64,000 bases of DNA from Corynebacterium sp. HMSC29G08 (GCF_001806875.1 NZ_KV786211.1:93643-157642), one strand, 5' to 3'; shown: positions 7,667 to 18,713, counted from the first letter of the stretch. Notes: generated by a model from the sequence alone, not told the origin. Numbers and translations are program-made.

Positions 7667-9067
7667 CTAGCACTCGATGATGTTCACCGGAAGGCCAAGC
7701 TGCACCGCGAGGCCGCCCATAGACGTCTCCTTGTACTTCGTCATCATGTCGCGACCAGTAGAGGCCATGGTTTCAACGACGTCGTCGAGGGTGACAATGT
7801 TGGTGCCGTCGCCAAGCTTGCCCAAGCGCGCCGCGTTAATGGCTTTCACACCGCCAATGGCATTGCGCTCAATGCAGGGAACCTGCACAAGCCCGCCGAC
7901 CGGGTCGCAGGTAAGTCCCAAGTTATGCTCGAGTGCGATCTCGGCGGCGTTCTCTACCTGCTGTGGGGTGCCGCCAAGGATGGCGCACATACCAGCCGCA
8001 GCCATCGAAGATGCTGAGCCGACCTCGCCCTGGCAGCCAACCTCTGCACCCGAAATCGAGGCGTTGGTTTTAATAATGACGCCGATTGCGCCTGCCGTGA
8101 GCAAAAATTCGTGCACGCGGTCGCGGTCAAAATCATCCGTGAAGTCACGGCAATAATGCATCACCGACGGAATGATGCCTGCCGCGCCATTCGTCGGGGC
8201 AGTAACCACCTGACCGTGGGCAGCGTTTTCCTCATTCACCGCAAGCGCATACAGGTTGACCCACTCCATCGCGTCAAGCCCGCGTGCCGTTGACGCTTGA
8301 TACTCCGCAGTCAATAGGCGGTGCAAGCGGTTCGCGCGACGTTTGACGTTGAGACCGCCTGGCAATGTGCCCTCGGTTTTTAGCCCGTGGGCCACACACT
8401 CTTGCATCACGTCCCACACAGCGTCCAAGTGCTCCTCGAGTGCGTCCCTGCCGTGCAAGGCCTCCTCGTTTGCCCGCATGACCTGGGCGATGGTTAGACC
8501 GTGCGTGGCGCACTGCTCCATGAGCTCCTGGCCGGTGTCAAAGGGGTAGGGCACGGTCTTCTCGTGCGCGACAGCAACCACGCCAGCCTCGTTCTCATGC
8601 GCGGACATGCCAGCGCGGTCAAGGATGAACCCACCACCGATGGAGAAGTACGCAACGTTCTCTGCCAGCTGGTTGCCTTGGGCATCCCAAGCGTCAAAGA
8701 TGAGGCAGTTCGGGTGCTCTGGCACCGGCTGGGGGTTGAACTCCACCTCATACTCCACGCTGCCGGCAGGACCCGAGATGGTGCCGCTTTGCGGGATCTC
8801 TTCGCCCGGTTTCGGCGAAATGTCTGCACTGGTTGTCGTCGGCGTGTAGCCGACAAGGCCAAGCAGGACCGCGCGGTCGGTACCGTGGCCAACACCAGTA
8901 GCGGCAAGCGAGCCACGAAGTGTGACGCGCACCTTCGCCGGCAACTGCGCCATGGTGCCAACAAACGCCTGGGCTGCGCGCATCGGGCCCACCGTGTGTG
9001 AGGAAGACGGGCCGATGCCGATAGAAAACAGATCAAGAACGCTCACGGTGGCAGACTTGGATGGCAT
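7667..9067 (-). CDS. sdaA: L-serine ammonia-lyase (iron-sulfur)
   Basis: Deaminates L-serine to pyruvate and ammonia. 466 residues, single-chain type with fused beta and alpha domains. The N-terminus carries DLFSIGIGPSSSHTVGPMRAA; the C-terminal part has APTNGAAGIIP, the cluster cysteines in GLTCDPVGG and VPCIERNA, and a C-terminal cysteine (NIIEC) that in characterised homologues caps the [4Fe-4S] cluster. Start ATG has GGAGGAGGAAG just upstream. It lies 36 bp behind the HEPN-CBS gene on the same strand and may share its transcript. Confidence 0.96.
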   Translation of the reverse strand: MPSKSATVSVLDLFSIGIGPSSSHTVGPMRAAQAFVGTMAQLPAKVRVTLRGSLAATGVGHGTDRAVLLGLVGYTPTTTSADISPKPGEEIPQSGTISGPAGSVEYEVEFNPQPVPEHPNCLIFDAWDAQGNQLAENVAYFSIGGGFILDRAGMSAHENEAGVVAVAHEKTVPYPFDTGQELMEQCATHGLTIAQVMRANEEALHGRDALEEHLDAVWDVMQECVAHGLKTEGTLPGGLNVKRRANRLHRLLTAEYQASTARGLDAMEWVNLYALAVNEENAAHGQVVTAPTNGAAGIIPSVMHYCRDFTDDFDRDRVHEFLLTAGAIGVIIKTNASISGAEVGCQGEVGSASSMAAAGMCAILGGTPQQVENAAEIALEHNLGLTCDPVGGLVQVPCIERNAIGGVKAINAARLGKLGDGTNIVTLDDVVETMASTGRDMMTKYKETSMGGLAVQLGLPVNIIEC

Positions 9068-9103
9068 TGATACTTCCTCCTCCAGGGTGAGTTAGGTGTG
9101 GGC

Positions 9104-9826
9104 TTAGGTAACGGCAGCAAGTGCCGGAATGTCCGTTGGGCCGACTACGGCAATGGGGCGCTGGTCAGCGTTGCCGTGCTCCGTAATGATTGCCAAACGT
9201 GGCAGTGCGCCAGATTTGAGCGGCGTTGTCAACGCCTCGATGGCTGCGGCTGCCGGTGCGGTTCGCGGCAGAAACACCTGGTGGTCGTGTTGCCCGGAGA
9301 GTTTGAGCGCTTCGCTGATAGACGTTGAACCGACGGTGTCGTCATCTTGTAAAGCCACTGCAATCCAACGCGCAATGGCATTGGTGGTGAGCAGGCCGAC
9401 GCACACGCCACCGTCGTAAATCGGAAACTGTGTGTGGCCTGACTCCCGGATCGCATGCAGCGCATCGCGAACCGCATCACCAGGGGAGAAGGTAACCACC
9501 TTTTGGTTCTGGCCCACCACCTCTAATGCGGTGACGGGCTTGAGCAACACGTCCCGAAAATGCTCGAGTGCTGCGACGGTTTCAGGCAACGGCTCCGCGA
9601 TTGGTTTGAAGTCCCGGTACTCGCCGTGGCTGATCGCATTGCGCAGCTCAGCGTATTCCTTCAGGTCAGTGGACTGTTCCCAGGTAATCAACCCACGCTT
9701 GGCTGCCTGGGAGCACATCCACCTAAAAGAGTCGCTTTTCTTCGCGCCTAACGCCTCGCGCAGAAACCCCTCCACGTCATTGAACGCGGCGAGGAATGCA
9801 ACGGCGCGATTTGGTGAATCAGCCAT
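9104..9826 (-). CDS. HEPN domain fused to a CBS-domain pair
   Basis: 240 residues from ATG 9826. Residues 1-95 look like a helical HEPN domain; LRNAISHG contains R62-N63-x3-H67, the R-x4-H motif of HEPN ribonucleases. Residues 100-240 resemble two CBS modules (VTFSPGDAVRDALHAIRESGHTQFPIYDGG and the region ending PIAVVGPTDI), which in other proteins bind adenine nucleotides. A nucleotide-gated ribonuclease or RNA-binding protein is a reasonable inference, not shown. The gene starts 19 bp after the metallopeptidase stop and is probably co-transcribed with it. Family assignment is by motif only. Confidence 0.72.
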   Translation of the reverse strand: MADSPNRAVAFLAAFNDVEGFLREALGAKKSDSFRWMCSQAAKRGLITWEQSTDLKEYAELRNAISHGEYRDFKPIAEPLPETVAALEHFRDVLLKPVTALEVVGQNQKVVTFSPGDAVRDALHAIRESGHTQFPIYDGGVCVGLLTTNAIARWIAVALQDDDTVGSTSISEALKLSGQHDHQVFLPRTAPAAAAIEALTTPLKSGALPRLAIITEHGNADQRPIAVVGPTDIPALAAVT

Positions 9827-9845
9827 GATCGCGAGCGTACGCGAA

Positions 9846-10763
9846 TTAGTCGTTGTACACGCCTCGGTTGAGGGTGTCGCAGGCAGACATCTTGCCGGTC
9901 TGGTAGCCAGCCATAAATGCGGTGCCGCGCTGCTCGGAGGAGCCGTGGGTCCACGCGTCCGGGTCGACCTCGCCGCCGGAGCGACGCTGAATGTTGTCAT
10001 CACCGATGGACTGCGCGGTTTGGATAGCCTCGTGCAACTGCTCGTCCGAAACAGACTCCAAGCGTCCACCCTGCTGTGCGTAGTGCGCCCACAGTCCTGC
10101 ATAGCAGTCCGCCTGCAGCTCAATAGCAACCGCAGCGGAGTCCGCGCCAGGGTTCTTGTAGTCGCTCAAACCCAGGGTGCCCTCGATGTGCTGGATGTGG
10201 TGGCCCATCTCGTGCGCGGTGGCATATGCCTGAGCCAGGGGACCTGCGCTGCCACCAAGCTGCTGCAGCTGATCGAAGAAGGACACATCCAAATACGCCG
10301 TCTCATCGCGCGGGCAGTAGAACGGCCCCGTTGCGGAAGATGCGTAACCACAGCCGGAAGCTACTTCGCCCTTGAAAATGTGCATACCTGCCGGGCGGTA
10401 CTCCAAGTTGGCCTGCGCTGGCAGTACCTGGGACCACACATCATCAACGGACAGCACCGTCGCGGCGGCAAGGCAGTCGGAGTATTCGTTAGCCGCATTC
10501 GGCTGATCACAGTGCTCGAGGTTGTAGCCGCCCTGCGACTGGTACTGGCCCTGCTGGTCACCTCCAAGACCTAGGCCGCCAAGCCCACCGTTGAACAAGA
10601 ACAACAGCAGCAAAACCAGGATGATGGTCCCGCCACCACCGCCGCCAAGCAACAACGGCAGGGCAAGCAGGCCGCCTGAACCGCCTTGCTGTCCGCCACG
10701 GGAACCTGAACTGGTTTGCACACGCCCGCTTGCGCCTTGGCTGGCATCTCCTCTAAACGTCAT
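9846..10763 (-). CDS. Neutral zinc metallopeptidase, YpfJ family
   Basis: 305 residues starting MTFRGDASQG. The N-terminus is Gly/Ser-rich, followed by one transmembrane segment (GGTIILVLLLLFLFN) and an extracytoplasmic peptidase domain with the zinc motif HEMGHH and the downstream ELQADCYAGLWAHY that completes the site, plus the family's GSSEQRGTAF and YQTG motifs near the end. CACAAT lies 7 nt before the ATG and no Shine-Dalgarno is visible, so a leaderless transcript is possible. Physiological substrate unknown. Divergent from aspS. Confidence 0.9.
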   Translation of the reverse strand: MTFRGDASQGASGRVQTSSGSRGGQQGGSGGLLALPLLLGGGGGGTIILVLLLLFLFNGGLGGLGLGGDQQGQYQSQGGYNLEHCDQPNAANEYSDCLAAATVLSVDDVWSQVLPAQANLEYRPAGMHIFKGEVASGCGYASSATGPFYCPRDETAYLDVSFFDQLQQLGGSAGPLAQAYATAHEMGHHIQHIEGTLGLSDYKNPGADSAAVAIELQADCYAGLWAHYAQQGGRLESVSDEQLHEAIQTAQSIGDDNIQRRSGGEVDPDAWTHGSSEQRGTAFMAGYQTGKMSACDTLNRGVYND

Positions 10764-10866
10764 GGCTTGCATTGTGCCAAACAACCTAAGCGCATGTTGT
10801 GAGACGGTCGCGGTAGACTCTTGCGCGATACGTTTTAACGCCTTTTGGAAGGACTAGGAAAACACC

Positions 10867-12672
10867 GTGCTGCGCACTCACCTTGCGGGGAACCTCAATA
10901 AAGACCTCGATGGCCAGACTGTCACCCTCACCGGTTGGGTGGCGCGACGCCGCGACCACGGTGGCGTGATCTTCATCGATCTGCGTGACCGCTCGGGTAT
11001 CGCTCAGGTTGTCTTCCGCGAATCTGATGTGGCGGAGGCTGCGCACGACCTGCGTAGTGAGTTCGTTGTCAAGGTCACCGGCGTGGTGGAGCCACGTCCG
11101 GAAGGCTCTGCAAACCCGAACCTGGCTTCCGGCGAGATCGAGGTCAACGCCACCGAACTGACCGTATTAAATAAGTCGGCGGCGCTGCCGTTCCAGATTG
11201 AGGATGCTTCCTCCACCGAGGTCGGTGAAGAGACCCGCCTGAAGTACCGCTACCTGGATTTGCGCCGTGAGCGTCAGGCGAACGCCATGCGTCTGCGTGC
11301 AAAAGCAAACCAGGCTGCACGCCGCGTGCTGGACAACCACGATTTCGTAGAGATTGAAACGCCGACGCTGACGCGTTCCACCCCGGAAGGTGCACGCGAC
11401 TTCCTGGTGCCTGCTCGTTTGAAGCCGGGCTCTTGGTACGCACTGCCGCAGTCGCCGCAGCTATTCAAGCAGCTGCTGATGGTCTCCGGGATGGAGCGCT
11501 ACTACCAGATCGCTCGCTGTTACCGCGATGAGGATTTCCGCGCTGACCGCCAGCCGGAGTTCACTCAGCTGGACGTTGAAGCCAGCTTTGTGGATCAGGA
11601 CGACATTATTGAGCTTGCCGAGGAAATCTTGGTGGAGCTGTGGAGGCTCATCGGCTACGACATTCAGACCCCGATTCCGCGTATGACCTACAAGGAAGCG
11701 ATGGAAAAGTACGGCTCTGACAAGCCGGACCTGCGCTTTGACATCCCGCTGGTGGAGTGCACCGAGTTTTTCAAGGACACTCCGTTCCGCGTGTTCAACG
11801 CTGAGTACGTGGGGGCTGTGGTGATGGACGGTGGCGCATCCCAGCCGCGCAGGCAGTTGGATGCCTGGCAGGAGTGGGCGAAGCAGCGTGGCGCGAAGGG
11901 CTTAGCCTACATCCTGATTCAGGAGGACGGTGAGCTGACCGGTCCGGTGGCTAAGAACATCACCGACGAGGAAAAGGCTGGTATTGCAGCGCACGTTGGC
12001 GCGAAGCCTGGTGACGCAATCTTCTTCGCAGCTGGCGACACAAAGTCCTCTCGCGCGTTGCTTGGCGCTGCTCGTGGGGAGATCGCGCGCAAGCTGGACC
12101 TGATCAAGGACGGCGACTGGGCGTTTACCTGGGTTGTGGATGCACCGTTGTTCGAACCGGCTGCAGACGCAACGGCTTCCGGTGACGTAGCACTCGGGCA
12201 CTCTAAGTGGACGGCTGTGCACCACGCCTTTACCTCCCCGAAGCCTGAGTTCATGGATAACTTTGAGAACAACCCAGGCGAAGCGCTTGCATACGCGTAC
12301 GACATTGTCTGCAACGGCAATGAGATCGGTGGCGGCTCTATCCGTATCCACCAGCACGATGTGCAAAAGCGCGTCTTTGAGGTCATGGGCATCACCGATG
12401 AAGAGGCAGACGAAAAGTTTGGCTTCCTGCTTGACGCCTTCCAGTTCGGCGCTCCTCCACACGGCGGTATCGCCTTCGGGTGGGACCGCATCGTCTCCTT
12501 GCTCGGTGGTTTTGAATCCATCCGTGACGTCATTGCCTTCCCGAAGTCCGGTGGCGGTGTTGACCCGTTGACGGATGCCCCGGCGCCGATTCCGGCAGCG
12601 CAGCGTGCGGAGACCGGTGTGGATTTCAAGCCGCAGAAGAAAACCGAAAAGGCAGACGGCGACAACGCCTAA
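10867..12672 (+). CDS. aspS: Aspartyl-tRNA synthetase (probably Asp/Asn non-discriminating)
   Basis: 601 residues, GTG start. An N-terminal OB-fold ([21 protein letters not shown]) is followed by the class II core: motif 2 [24 protein letters not shown]-like region and motif 3 [13 protein letters not shown], with the bacterial GAD insertion between. Length is typical of bacterial AspRS. Whether it also charges tRNA-Asn, as many actinobacterial enzymes do, cannot be told here. It ends 18 bp before the kinase-fold gene. Confidence 0.97.
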   Translation: MLRTHLAGNLNKDLDGQTVTLTGWVARRRDHGGVIFIDLRDRSGIAQVVFRESDVAEAAHDLRSEFVVKVTGVVEPRPEGSANPNLASGEIEVNATELTVLNKSAALPFQIEDASSTEVGEETRLKYRYLDLRRERQANAMRLRAKANQAARRVLDNHDFVEIETPTLTRSTPEGARDFLVPARLKPGSWYALPQSPQLFKQLLMVSGMERYYQIARCYRDEDFRADRQPEFTQLDVEASFVDQDDIIELAEEILVELWRLIGYDIQTPIPRMTYKEAMEKYGSDKPDLRFDIPLVECTEFFKDTPFRVFNAEYVGAVVMDGGASQPRRQLDAWQEWAKQRGAKGLAYILIQEDGELTGPVAKNITDEEKAGIAAHVGAKPGDAIFFAAGDTKSSRALLGAARGEIARKLDLIKDGDWAFTWVVDAPLFEPAADATASGDVALGHSKWTAVHHAFTSPKPEFMDNFENNPGEALAYAYDIVCNGNEIGGGSIRIHQHDVQKRVFEVMGITDEEADEKFGFLLDAFQFGAPPHGGIAFGWDRIVSLLGGFESIRDVIAFPKSGGGVDPLTDAPAPIPAAQRAETGVDFKPQKKTEKADGDNA

Positions 12673-12690
12673 CGCCGGTAGAGACCAGAT

Positions 12691-13944
12691 ATGGATCGCA
12701 ACACCGTAATTTCCACCGCGGAGAGTGTGCTTACGCGGCGCTACGGAGGTGCCCAAAAGCTCACCGACGTGACCGAGTTGTCTGGCTCAGGTGTGGCCGG
12801 GGTATACCGTGCGAAGGTAACTGCCAACCCGTTCCTGCAGCACAGGACTGTGGTGGTGAAGCATTCGCCCGAGACGGGTAACCTGCTCGACGATGCTGCG
12901 TTTTTGCGTGAGGTTGTGGCGTATCAGTTCACAACCTCGCTAAGTAGTGAGGTTCGTCCTGGCCCGGTGTTGTTGGGGTATGACGTGGATGCCCGGATGA
13001 TCATTCTTTCGGACGTTGGCGATGCTGACACGTTGGCAACCATGTTGGAGCGTGCCGATGACATCCAACACGTGCAGATTCTGCGCAACTTGGGCACGGC
13101 CCTGGGCAAGATGCACGCCGGCACGGCAGACAAAGAAACGCAGTTCAACGCGTTGTTTGCAAGGATGACGCGATCGCGCATCGGTGCGGAGAAGGTCCAG
13201 CAGCTGCGTGATCGGTTGCTGTCTCACCGCATTCGTTTGGGCTTGGCCATTCTTGAGCAGGCTGGCTTCGAGATACCAAATGAAGTAAAGGTGACCGCGT
13301 CCAACCTGCAGACTCGCTTGCTGCGAGGCGGTGTGCGTGCGTTTACGCCGTTTGATCTGAGCCCGGACAACGTCATGTACACGGATTCAGGTACGCAGTT
13401 TTTGGATTATGAGTGGGCCGGCTTCCGCGACGCTATTTTTGACGTTGCGTTTGTTGTTGCCGGATTCCCGCTGTACATTTCACCGCGCACCTACCATGAG
13501 GATGCAATCAGTGCGTTTATTGAGGCCTGGCTGCGAGAAGTTCGTGCCACCTGGCCGCTGCTGAACCACGAGGACACCCTTCAGGCGCGTATCACTGCGG
13601 GCATGATCGGGTGGGCACTGTCCAGCCTGACTATGCTCAACCCGGTTGCGCTTGCAGAGGTTGTGGCTTCGGATGAGGACTTGGCTGCAGAGTTCGCGGC
13701 CGCAGGCGTGGACGTGAACGAGGAGATTACGGAATCCGCGCTCGGATTCGCGGATGCTGGCATTCCCAGCGGCGACATGCTGCGTCCTGCAAGCGATGGG
13801 CCGTTCACTCACGAAGAGCTCATTGTTCGTGAGGATTTGCGGGAGACATTCAACGCCCTTTCTGCCTACGCGGGTACTGGCCGCGACACTGCCTACCTGG
13901 TTATTTCCCAGTTTGCCCGTGACGTTGCGCTGCGATTGAAGTAG
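12691..13944 (+). CDS. Phosphotransferase-like protein (APH/kinase fold)
   Basis: 417 residues. The N-terminal part contains VVVKHSPE (ATP-lysine strand) and the C-terminal lobe has [13 protein letters not shown] and [11 protein letters not shown], matching the catalytic and metal-binding loops of aminoglycoside/choline kinase-like enzymes: D222, N227 and the DYEW aspartate are present. The usual histidine two residues before the catalytic aspartate is replaced by proline 220. Substrate unknown; resistance is not implied. Position between aspS and rarA is usual for corynebacteria. The stop codon lies in a 12-bp tandem repeat. Confidence 0.78.
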   Translation: MDRNTVISTAESVLTRRYGGAQKLTDVTELSGSGVAGVYRAKVTANPFLQHRTVVVKHSPETGNLLDDAAFLREVVAYQFTTSLSSEVRPGPVLLGYDVDARMIILSDVGDADTLATMLERADDIQHVQILRNLGTALGKMHAGTADKETQFNALFARMTRSRIGAEKVQQLRDRLLSHRIRLGLAILEQAGFEIPNEVKVTASNLQTRLLRGGVRAFTPFDLSPDNVMYTDSGTQFLDYEWAGFRDAIFDVAFVVAGFPLYISPRTYHEDAISAFIEAWLREVRATWPLLNHEDTLQARITAGMIGWALSSLTMLNPVALAEVVASDEDLAAEFAAAGVDVNEEITESALGFADAGIPSGDMLRPASDGPFTHEELIVREDLRETFNALSAYAGTGRDTAYLVISQFARDVALRLK

Positions 13945-13969
13945 AGACTGAAGTAGAGACTGAAGTAGG
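13937..13969 (+). repeat. 12-bp tandem repeat over a stop codon
   Basis: TGAAGTAGAGAC occurs twice and then as a 9-base partial copy. The stop TAG (13942-13944) of the upstream gene lies in the first copy; later copies repeat the same stop in the same frame. Confidence 0.85.
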
Positions 13970-13976
13970 TTGCACG

Positions 13977-15335
13977 GTGGCGCAGGAGGGTTTGTTTGGG
14001 GATGGGGAGGTCGGCGGGGCGTCGATAAGCAATAGAGGCTCCAGCTTTTTTGAAGTTGGGCCGCACGCACCGCTGGCTGCGCGTATGCGCCCGCGCACGA
14101 TCGATGAGATCGCCGGCCAGCGCCATCTGCTGGGTGAAGGCAAACCGCTGCGCCGTCTGATCGAAGGCTCGGGGGCGGCCAGTGTAATTCTGTACGGGCC
14201 ACCGGGGACGGGTAAAACCACGATTGCGTCGCTGATTGCGGCGACGATGGGGCAGAACTTCATTGGCCTGTCCGCGCTGACCTCGGGGGTGAAGGAGGTG
14301 CGCACGGTGATTGATACCGCGCGGCGTGACCTCACCCGTGGTGAGAAGACGGTGCTTTTCATCGATGAGGTGCATCGGTTTTCCAAAACCCAGCAGGATG
14401 CGCTACTTGCGGCGGTGGAGAACCGTACGGTGCTTCTCGTTGCGGCGACGACGGAGAACCCCTCATTTAGCGTGGTTGCCCCGCTGCTTTCGCGCTCGTT
14501 GCTGCTGAAACTTGAGCCACTGAGCGATGAGGATATCCGTGAGGTGCTTACTCGCGCTGTGGCTGATGAGCGGGGGCTTGCTAAGAGCATTTCGCTTGAT
14601 AGCGCCGCGTTGAACCAGCTCACCCTCCTCGCCTCAGGCGACGCACGACGTGCCCTGACCTACCTTGAGGCGGCTGCGGAAGCGGTGCCAGAGGGTGGGG
14701 AAGTGACGGAAGAAGTGATCCGCAACAACGTCAACCGTGCAGTGGTACGTTATGACCGCGATGGGGATCAGCACTACGACATCACCAGCGCTTTCATTAA
14801 GTCGATTCGCGGCTCGGATGTGGATGCGGCGCTGCACTATTTGGCGCGCATGATTGAGGCCGGTGAGGACCCGCGCTTTATTGCGCGGCGTTTGGTCATT
14901 CATGCTTCAGAAGACATTGGCATGGCGGATCCCACAGCCCTGCAGACTGCGAGTGCTGCGGCCCAGGCTGTGCAGTTCATCGGCATGCCGGAGGCGCGTC
15001 TGACCCTCGCACAGGCGACGATCCACCTAGCAACTGCGCCGAAATCCAACTCCGTCATCGAAGCGATCTCTGCGGCACAAGCTGATGTGCGCGCGGGCAA
15101 CGTGGGGCCTGTGCCGCCGCATTTGCGTGACGGTCACTACGAGGGTGCAAAGGCGCTTGGCCACGCCGTGGGCTACAAGTATCCGCACGATGACCCGCGC
15201 GGTGTAGTGGAGCAGCAGTACATCCCGGAAGGGTTGGAAGATGCGGTGTACTACCAGCCGACAAACCACGGTGCGGAGAAAAGGATCAGTGAATACCTTG
15301 GGCGGCTTCGCAGGATGGTGCGGGGTCGCGGGTAG
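13977..15335 (+). CDS. rarA: Replication-associated recombination protein A (MgsA/RarA)
   Basis: 452-residue AAA+ ATPase acting at stalled replication forks. GTG start. Walker [10 protein letters not shown] and Walker [10 protein letters not shown] are intact, with sensor region [10 protein letters not shown] and the C-terminal RarA tetramerisation region ([27 protein letters not shown]). The N-terminus carries a copy of the window-wide repeat GTCGATAAGC (14021-14030), encoding Ser-Ile-Ser with the rare codon ATA. It precedes alaS, the usual actinobacterial order. Confidence 0.95.
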   Translation: MAQEGLFGDGEVGGASISNRGSSFFEVGPHAPLAARMRPRTIDEIAGQRHLLGEGKPLRRLIEGSGAASVILYGPPGTGKTTIASLIAATMGQNFIGLSALTSGVKEVRTVIDTARRDLTRGEKTVLFIDEVHRFSKTQQDALLAAVENRTVLLVAATTENPSFSVVAPLLSRSLLLKLEPLSDEDIREVLTRAVADERGLAKSISLDSAALNQLTLLASGDARRALTYLEAAAEAVPEGGEVTEEVIRNNVNRAVVRYDRDGDQHYDITSAFIKSIRGSDVDAALHYLARMIEAGEDPRFIARRLVIHASEDIGMADPTALQTASAAAQAVQFIGMPEARLTLAQATIHLATAPKSNSVIEAISAAQADVRAGNVGPVPPHLRDGHYEGAKALGHAVGYKYPHDDPRGVVEQQYIPEGLEDAVYYQPTNHGAEKRISEYLGRLRRMVRGRG

Positions 15336-15392
15336 AGTATTGCCGGACTAAATTTTGCTATGAGATTTTCTCGTTGAAAGGACAGGCACGTC

Positions 15393-18062
15393 GTGCAGAC
15401 TCATGAGATTCGCGAGCGGTTTACCAACCACTTCGTGAGGAGCGGACACACTGAGGTGCCCAGCGCCTCACTCATTCTTGATGATCCGACGTTGCTCTTC
15501 GTCAACGCCGGCATGGTGCCGTTCAAGCCGTACTTCCTAGGCCAGCAGACACCGCCATTTGAAAACGGCACTGCGACCTCGATTCAGAAGTGCGTGCGTA
15601 CCCTTGACATCGAAGAAGTGGGTATTACTACCCGCCACAACACGTTCTTCCAGATGGCGGGCAACTTCTCCTTTGGCCAGTACTTCAAGGAAGGTGCCAT
15701 CACGCATGCGTGGTCGCTGCTGACTGGCGCTGTGGAAGACGGTGGGCTGGGTCTTGACTCGGAGCGTCTGTGGGTAACGGTGTTTACCGAGGACGATGAG
15801 GCGGCGCAGATTTGGCAGAACGTTATCGGCGTGCCGTCGCAGCGCATTCAGCGCATGGGCATGGAAGACAACTTCTGGTCCATGGGTGTGCCTGGCCCGT
15901 GCGGACCCTGCTCTGAGATCTACTACGACCGCGGCCCGGAATACGGCAAAGAGGGCGGCCCGATTGCGGACGATAACCGTTACATGGAGATCTGGAACTT
16001 GGTCTTCATGGAGTCCATCCGCGGCGCTGGTGATAAGAAGGGCGGCTTTGAGATTCTCGGCGAGCTGCCGAATAAAAACATCGATACCGGCCTGGGTATT
16101 GAGCGTGTTGCCTGCATCCTGCAGGGCGTGGACAATGTCTACGAGACCGACCTGCTGCGCCCTGTGATTGACATGGCCGAGCAGCTCACCGGCACGAAGT
16201 ATGACGCTGGCACTCCAGCGGATGACGTTCGCTTCCGTGTGATCGCAGACCACTCGCGTACGTCCATGATGATCATCCTGGATGGTGTTACCCCGTCCAA
16301 TGAGGGCCGCGGCTACATCTTGCGCCGTCTGCTGCGTCGCATCATCCGCTCCGCACGCCTGTTGGGTGCAACCGGTGCAGTGATGCAGCCGCTGATGGAG
16401 ACGATCATGGATACGATGACGCCGTCGTATCCGGAGATTGCAGATAACCGCGACCGTATTCTGCGTGTGGCTATGGCTGAGGAGCGCGCGTTTTCCAAGA
16501 CGCTGGAATCCGGCACCCACCGCTTTGATGAAACTGCCGCCGCACTGAAGTCTGCCGGTAACACCCAGATCTCCGGCGAGCAGGCGTTTGAGCTGCACGA
16601 CACCTACGGTTTCCCGATTGACCTGACACTGGAGATGGCACGTGAGGCTGGGTTGGACGTGGATATGGACGCATTCCACGCCTCAATGGAGCAGCAGCGC
16701 GCTCGTGCCAAGGCTGACAACAAGGCCAAGAAGATGGGCAACCGTGATGACTCGCTCTACCGCGAGTGGGTGGACGCTAACCCGACGCAGTTCGTGGGCT
16801 TTGAGGAGCTCACCCACAGCGCCAATGTGATCGGCCTTGTCCGTGACGGTGAGAAGGTCGGCGAGGTCACCGCAGGCGATGAGGTTGAGGTGATCCTGGA
16901 TGTCACCCCGATGTACGCCGAGGCCGGTGGCCAGATGGCTGACCGTGGTCGCATCGTTGTGGGCGATACCGTGCTCAACGTCAATGACGTGCAAAAGATT
17001 GGTAAGAAACTCTGGGTTCACAAGGCAACCGTGCAAAACGGAGGCCTGGACCTTGGCCAGGCGGTCACTGCTGAGGTGGATGAGGCGTGGCGCCACGGTG
17101 CCCGCCAGGCACACACCGCAACGCACCTGATCCACGCAGCGCTTCGTGAGGTGCTAGGCCCAACCGCAGTCCAGGCAGGTTCCTTGAATAAGCCGGGTTA
17201 CCTGCGCTTTGACTTCAACTACACCGAGCAGCTGTCCGATGCGCAGCTGCAAGAGATTGCCACCATTACCAATCAGGCAGTGGACGCGGACTTTGCCGTC
17301 AACACCATTGAGACCAGCCTTGAGGAAGCCAAGGCTATGGGTGCAATGGCGCTCTTCGGTGAGAATTACGGCGATCAGGTGCGCGTGGTGGAGATCGGCG
17401 GCCCGTTCTCCATCGAACTGTGTGGTGGTACTCACGTCAGCCACTCTTCCCAGATCGGTCCGGTTGCCGTGCTGGGGGAGTCTTCGGTTGGCTCCGGCGC
17501 GCGCCGCATTGAGGCCTACTCTGGCCTGGAATCTTTCCGTTACTTCTCCAAGGAAGCAGCGTTGGCATCCGGCCTGGCTGCGGAATTGAAGACCCCGACA
17601 GATCAGTTGCCCGAGCGCATTGCTCAGCTGACTGAGCGTTTGCGTGCGGCGGAAAAGGAAGTGGAGAACCTCCACCGGCAGCAGCTTCTTTCCAATACCG
17701 GTGCCATTGTTGCTGGCGCGCAGGAGCTGTCTAACGGCCGCAAGCTGGCAGCCGTGCACCTGCCGGAAGGCATTAACACTGGTGACCTGCGCACGATGGC
17801 TAGCGACATCCGGGGTAAGTTCGGCGCTGCCGACGCTGTGGTGGTGCTCGCTTCCAAGGCTGGCGCTAAGGCTTCATTCGCCATCGCCGCTACTGAGGCA
17901 GCTGTGGACGCTGGCATCAAGGCTGGCGAACTGGTTGCAGCCTTTGGCTCCCACGTGGGAGGCAAGGGCGGTGGCAAGCCGGATCTAGCCCAGGGCTCTG
18001 GTAACAATCCGGAGGGTATCGATGCTGGTTTGGCAGCGTTGCGCGAGCAGTTGGACGCCTAA
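15393..18062 (+). CDS. alaS: Alanyl-tRNA synthetase
   Basis: 889 residues, GTG start after a GAAAGGAC ribosome site. Class II core near the N-terminus ([36 protein letters not shown]), editing-domain zinc motif [11 protein letters not shown] and CGGTHV, and the C-terminal DHHA1/C-Ala domain with [19 protein letters not shown]. Length and domain order are standard. A strong terminator follows, so alaS ends its transcription unit. Confidence 0.97.
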   Translation: MQTHEIRERFTNHFVRSGHTEVPSASLILDDPTLLFVNAGMVPFKPYFLGQQTPPFENGTATSIQKCVRTLDIEEVGITTRHNTFFQMAGNFSFGQYFKEGAITHAWSLLTGAVEDGGLGLDSERLWVTVFTEDDEAAQIWQNVIGVPSQRIQRMGMEDNFWSMGVPGPCGPCSEIYYDRGPEYGKEGGPIADDNRYMEIWNLVFMESIRGAGDKKGGFEILGELPNKNIDTGLGIERVACILQGVDNVYETDLLRPVIDMAEQLTGTKYDAGTPADDVRFRVIADHSRTSMMIILDGVTPSNEGRGYILRRLLRRIIRSARLLGATGAVMQPLMETIMDTMTPSYPEIADNRDRILRVAMAEERAFSKTLESGTHRFDETAAALKSAGNTQISGEQAFELHDTYGFPIDLTLEMAREAGLDVDMDAFHASMEQQRARAKADNKAKKMGNRDDSLYREWVDANPTQFVGFEELTHSANVIGLVRDGEKVGEVTAGDEVEVILDVTPMYAEAGGQMADRGRIVVGDTVLNVNDVQKIGKKLWVHKATVQNGGLDLGQAVTAEVDEAWRHGARQAHTATHLIHAALREVLGPTAVQAGSLNKPGYLRFDFNYTEQLSDAQLQEIATITNQAVDADFAVNTIETSLEEAKAMGAMALFGENYGDQVRVVEIGGPFSIELCGGTHVSHSSQIGPVAVLGESSVGSGARRIEAYSGLESFRYFSKEAALASGLAAELKTPTDQLPERIAQLTERLRAAEKEVENLHRQQLLSNTGAIVAGAQELSNGRKLAAVHLPEGINTGDLRTMASDIRGKFGAADAVVVLASKAGAKASFAIAATEAAVDAGIKAGELVAAFGSHVGGKGGGKPDLAQGSGNNPEGIDAGLAALREQLDA

Positions 18063-18082
18063 GATAACGAATTGATTACGTG

Positions 18083-18117
18083 ACACGCCGAGCGCTGGGT
18101 GCGCTTCGGCGTGTTTT
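18083..18117 (+). terminator. Intrinsic terminator after alaS
   Basis: ACACGCCGA (18083-18091) pairs with TCGGCGTGT (18106-18114), with further GCGC pairing inside, followed by TTTT. Confidence 0.85.
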
Positions 18118-18138
18118 CGCATTAGCGTCGGTAATGCA

Positions 18139-18182
18139 CCAGCAGTGCTTGGAAAAAGTTTTGCGAGAATAAGCACTGCTGG
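18139..18182. repeat. Inverted repeat upstream of ruvX
   Basis: CCAGCAGTGCTT (18139-18150) and AAGCACTGCTGG (18171-18182) are perfect 12-bp arms with a 20-bp AT-rich spacer. It lies beyond the alaS terminator and before ruvX, so it may be an operator or an RNA hairpin in the leader. Confidence 0.75.
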
Positions 18183-18218
18183 ATAGCGCTATGTAAAGAC
18201 AGTTGAAGGATCATTGCG

Positions 18219-18713
18219 ATGAAGGTAGAGCCAGACACACCTGGTGTGGATGACCCGGGCCCCGGCCGCCGTTTAGGGGTGGATGTAGGCACGGTGCGCA
18301 TTGGGGTGGCTGTCTCTGACCGTGACGCGCGTATGGCCACGCCACTAGAAACTGTTTCCCGTGTCACTGGCTTCAAAGACCGCGACGGTGAAGATATTGA
18401 CCGTCTTGTTCAGCTGGCAAACGAGTATGAAGCAGTAGAGGTGGTAGTTGGGCTGCCGCGAGACTTGCAGGGCAACGGCAGCAACAGCGTCAAACACGCC
18501 AAAGAGATCGCTTTCCGCATCCGCCGACGCACAGGCCTGCCGGTGCGAATGGCGGATGAGCGGCTCACTACCGTCGTCGCAGCGTCCGCAATGCGCGCTG
18601 CTGGCACTTCTGAGAAGCAAGGTCGCAAGTTTATTGACCAAGCTGCCGCCGTGGAGATCCTCCAATCTTGGCTAGATGGGCGCAACAACAACCTGAAGGA
18701 GAACGAATCGTGA
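18219..18713 (+). CDS. ruvX: Putative pre-16S rRNA nuclease / Holliday junction resolvase-like protein
   Basis: 164-residue YqgF-family RNase H fold protein. [17 protein letters not shown] carries the first acidic residue, [15 protein letters not shown] the central motif, and DERLTT plus [12 protein letters not shown] the remaining conserved acids. Known homologues mature 16S rRNA. The stop overlaps the GTG start of mltG by 4 bp (GTGA), indicating translational coupling. Confidence 0.93.
   Translation: MKVEPDTPGVDDPGPGRRLGVDVGTVRIGVAVSDRDARMATPLETVSRVTGFKDRDGEDIDRLVQLANEYEAVEVVVGLPRDLQGNGSNSVKHAKEIAFRIRRRTGLPVRMADERLTTVVAASAMRAAGTSEKQGRKFIDQAAAVEILQSWLDGRNNNLKENES

Noticed and set aside
7661-7669. 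Directly abutting stop codons of hipA and sdaA as a sign of fusion or loss
   Set aside because: Both proteins are full length with normal ends; tight convergent packing is enough explanation.
9827-10129. N-terminal extension of the HEPN-CBS protein to 341 residues
   Set aside because: The extra segment is antisense-like Ser/Arg/Pro-rich sequence lying inside the metallopeptidase gene in another frame; ATG 9826 gives a clean domain start.
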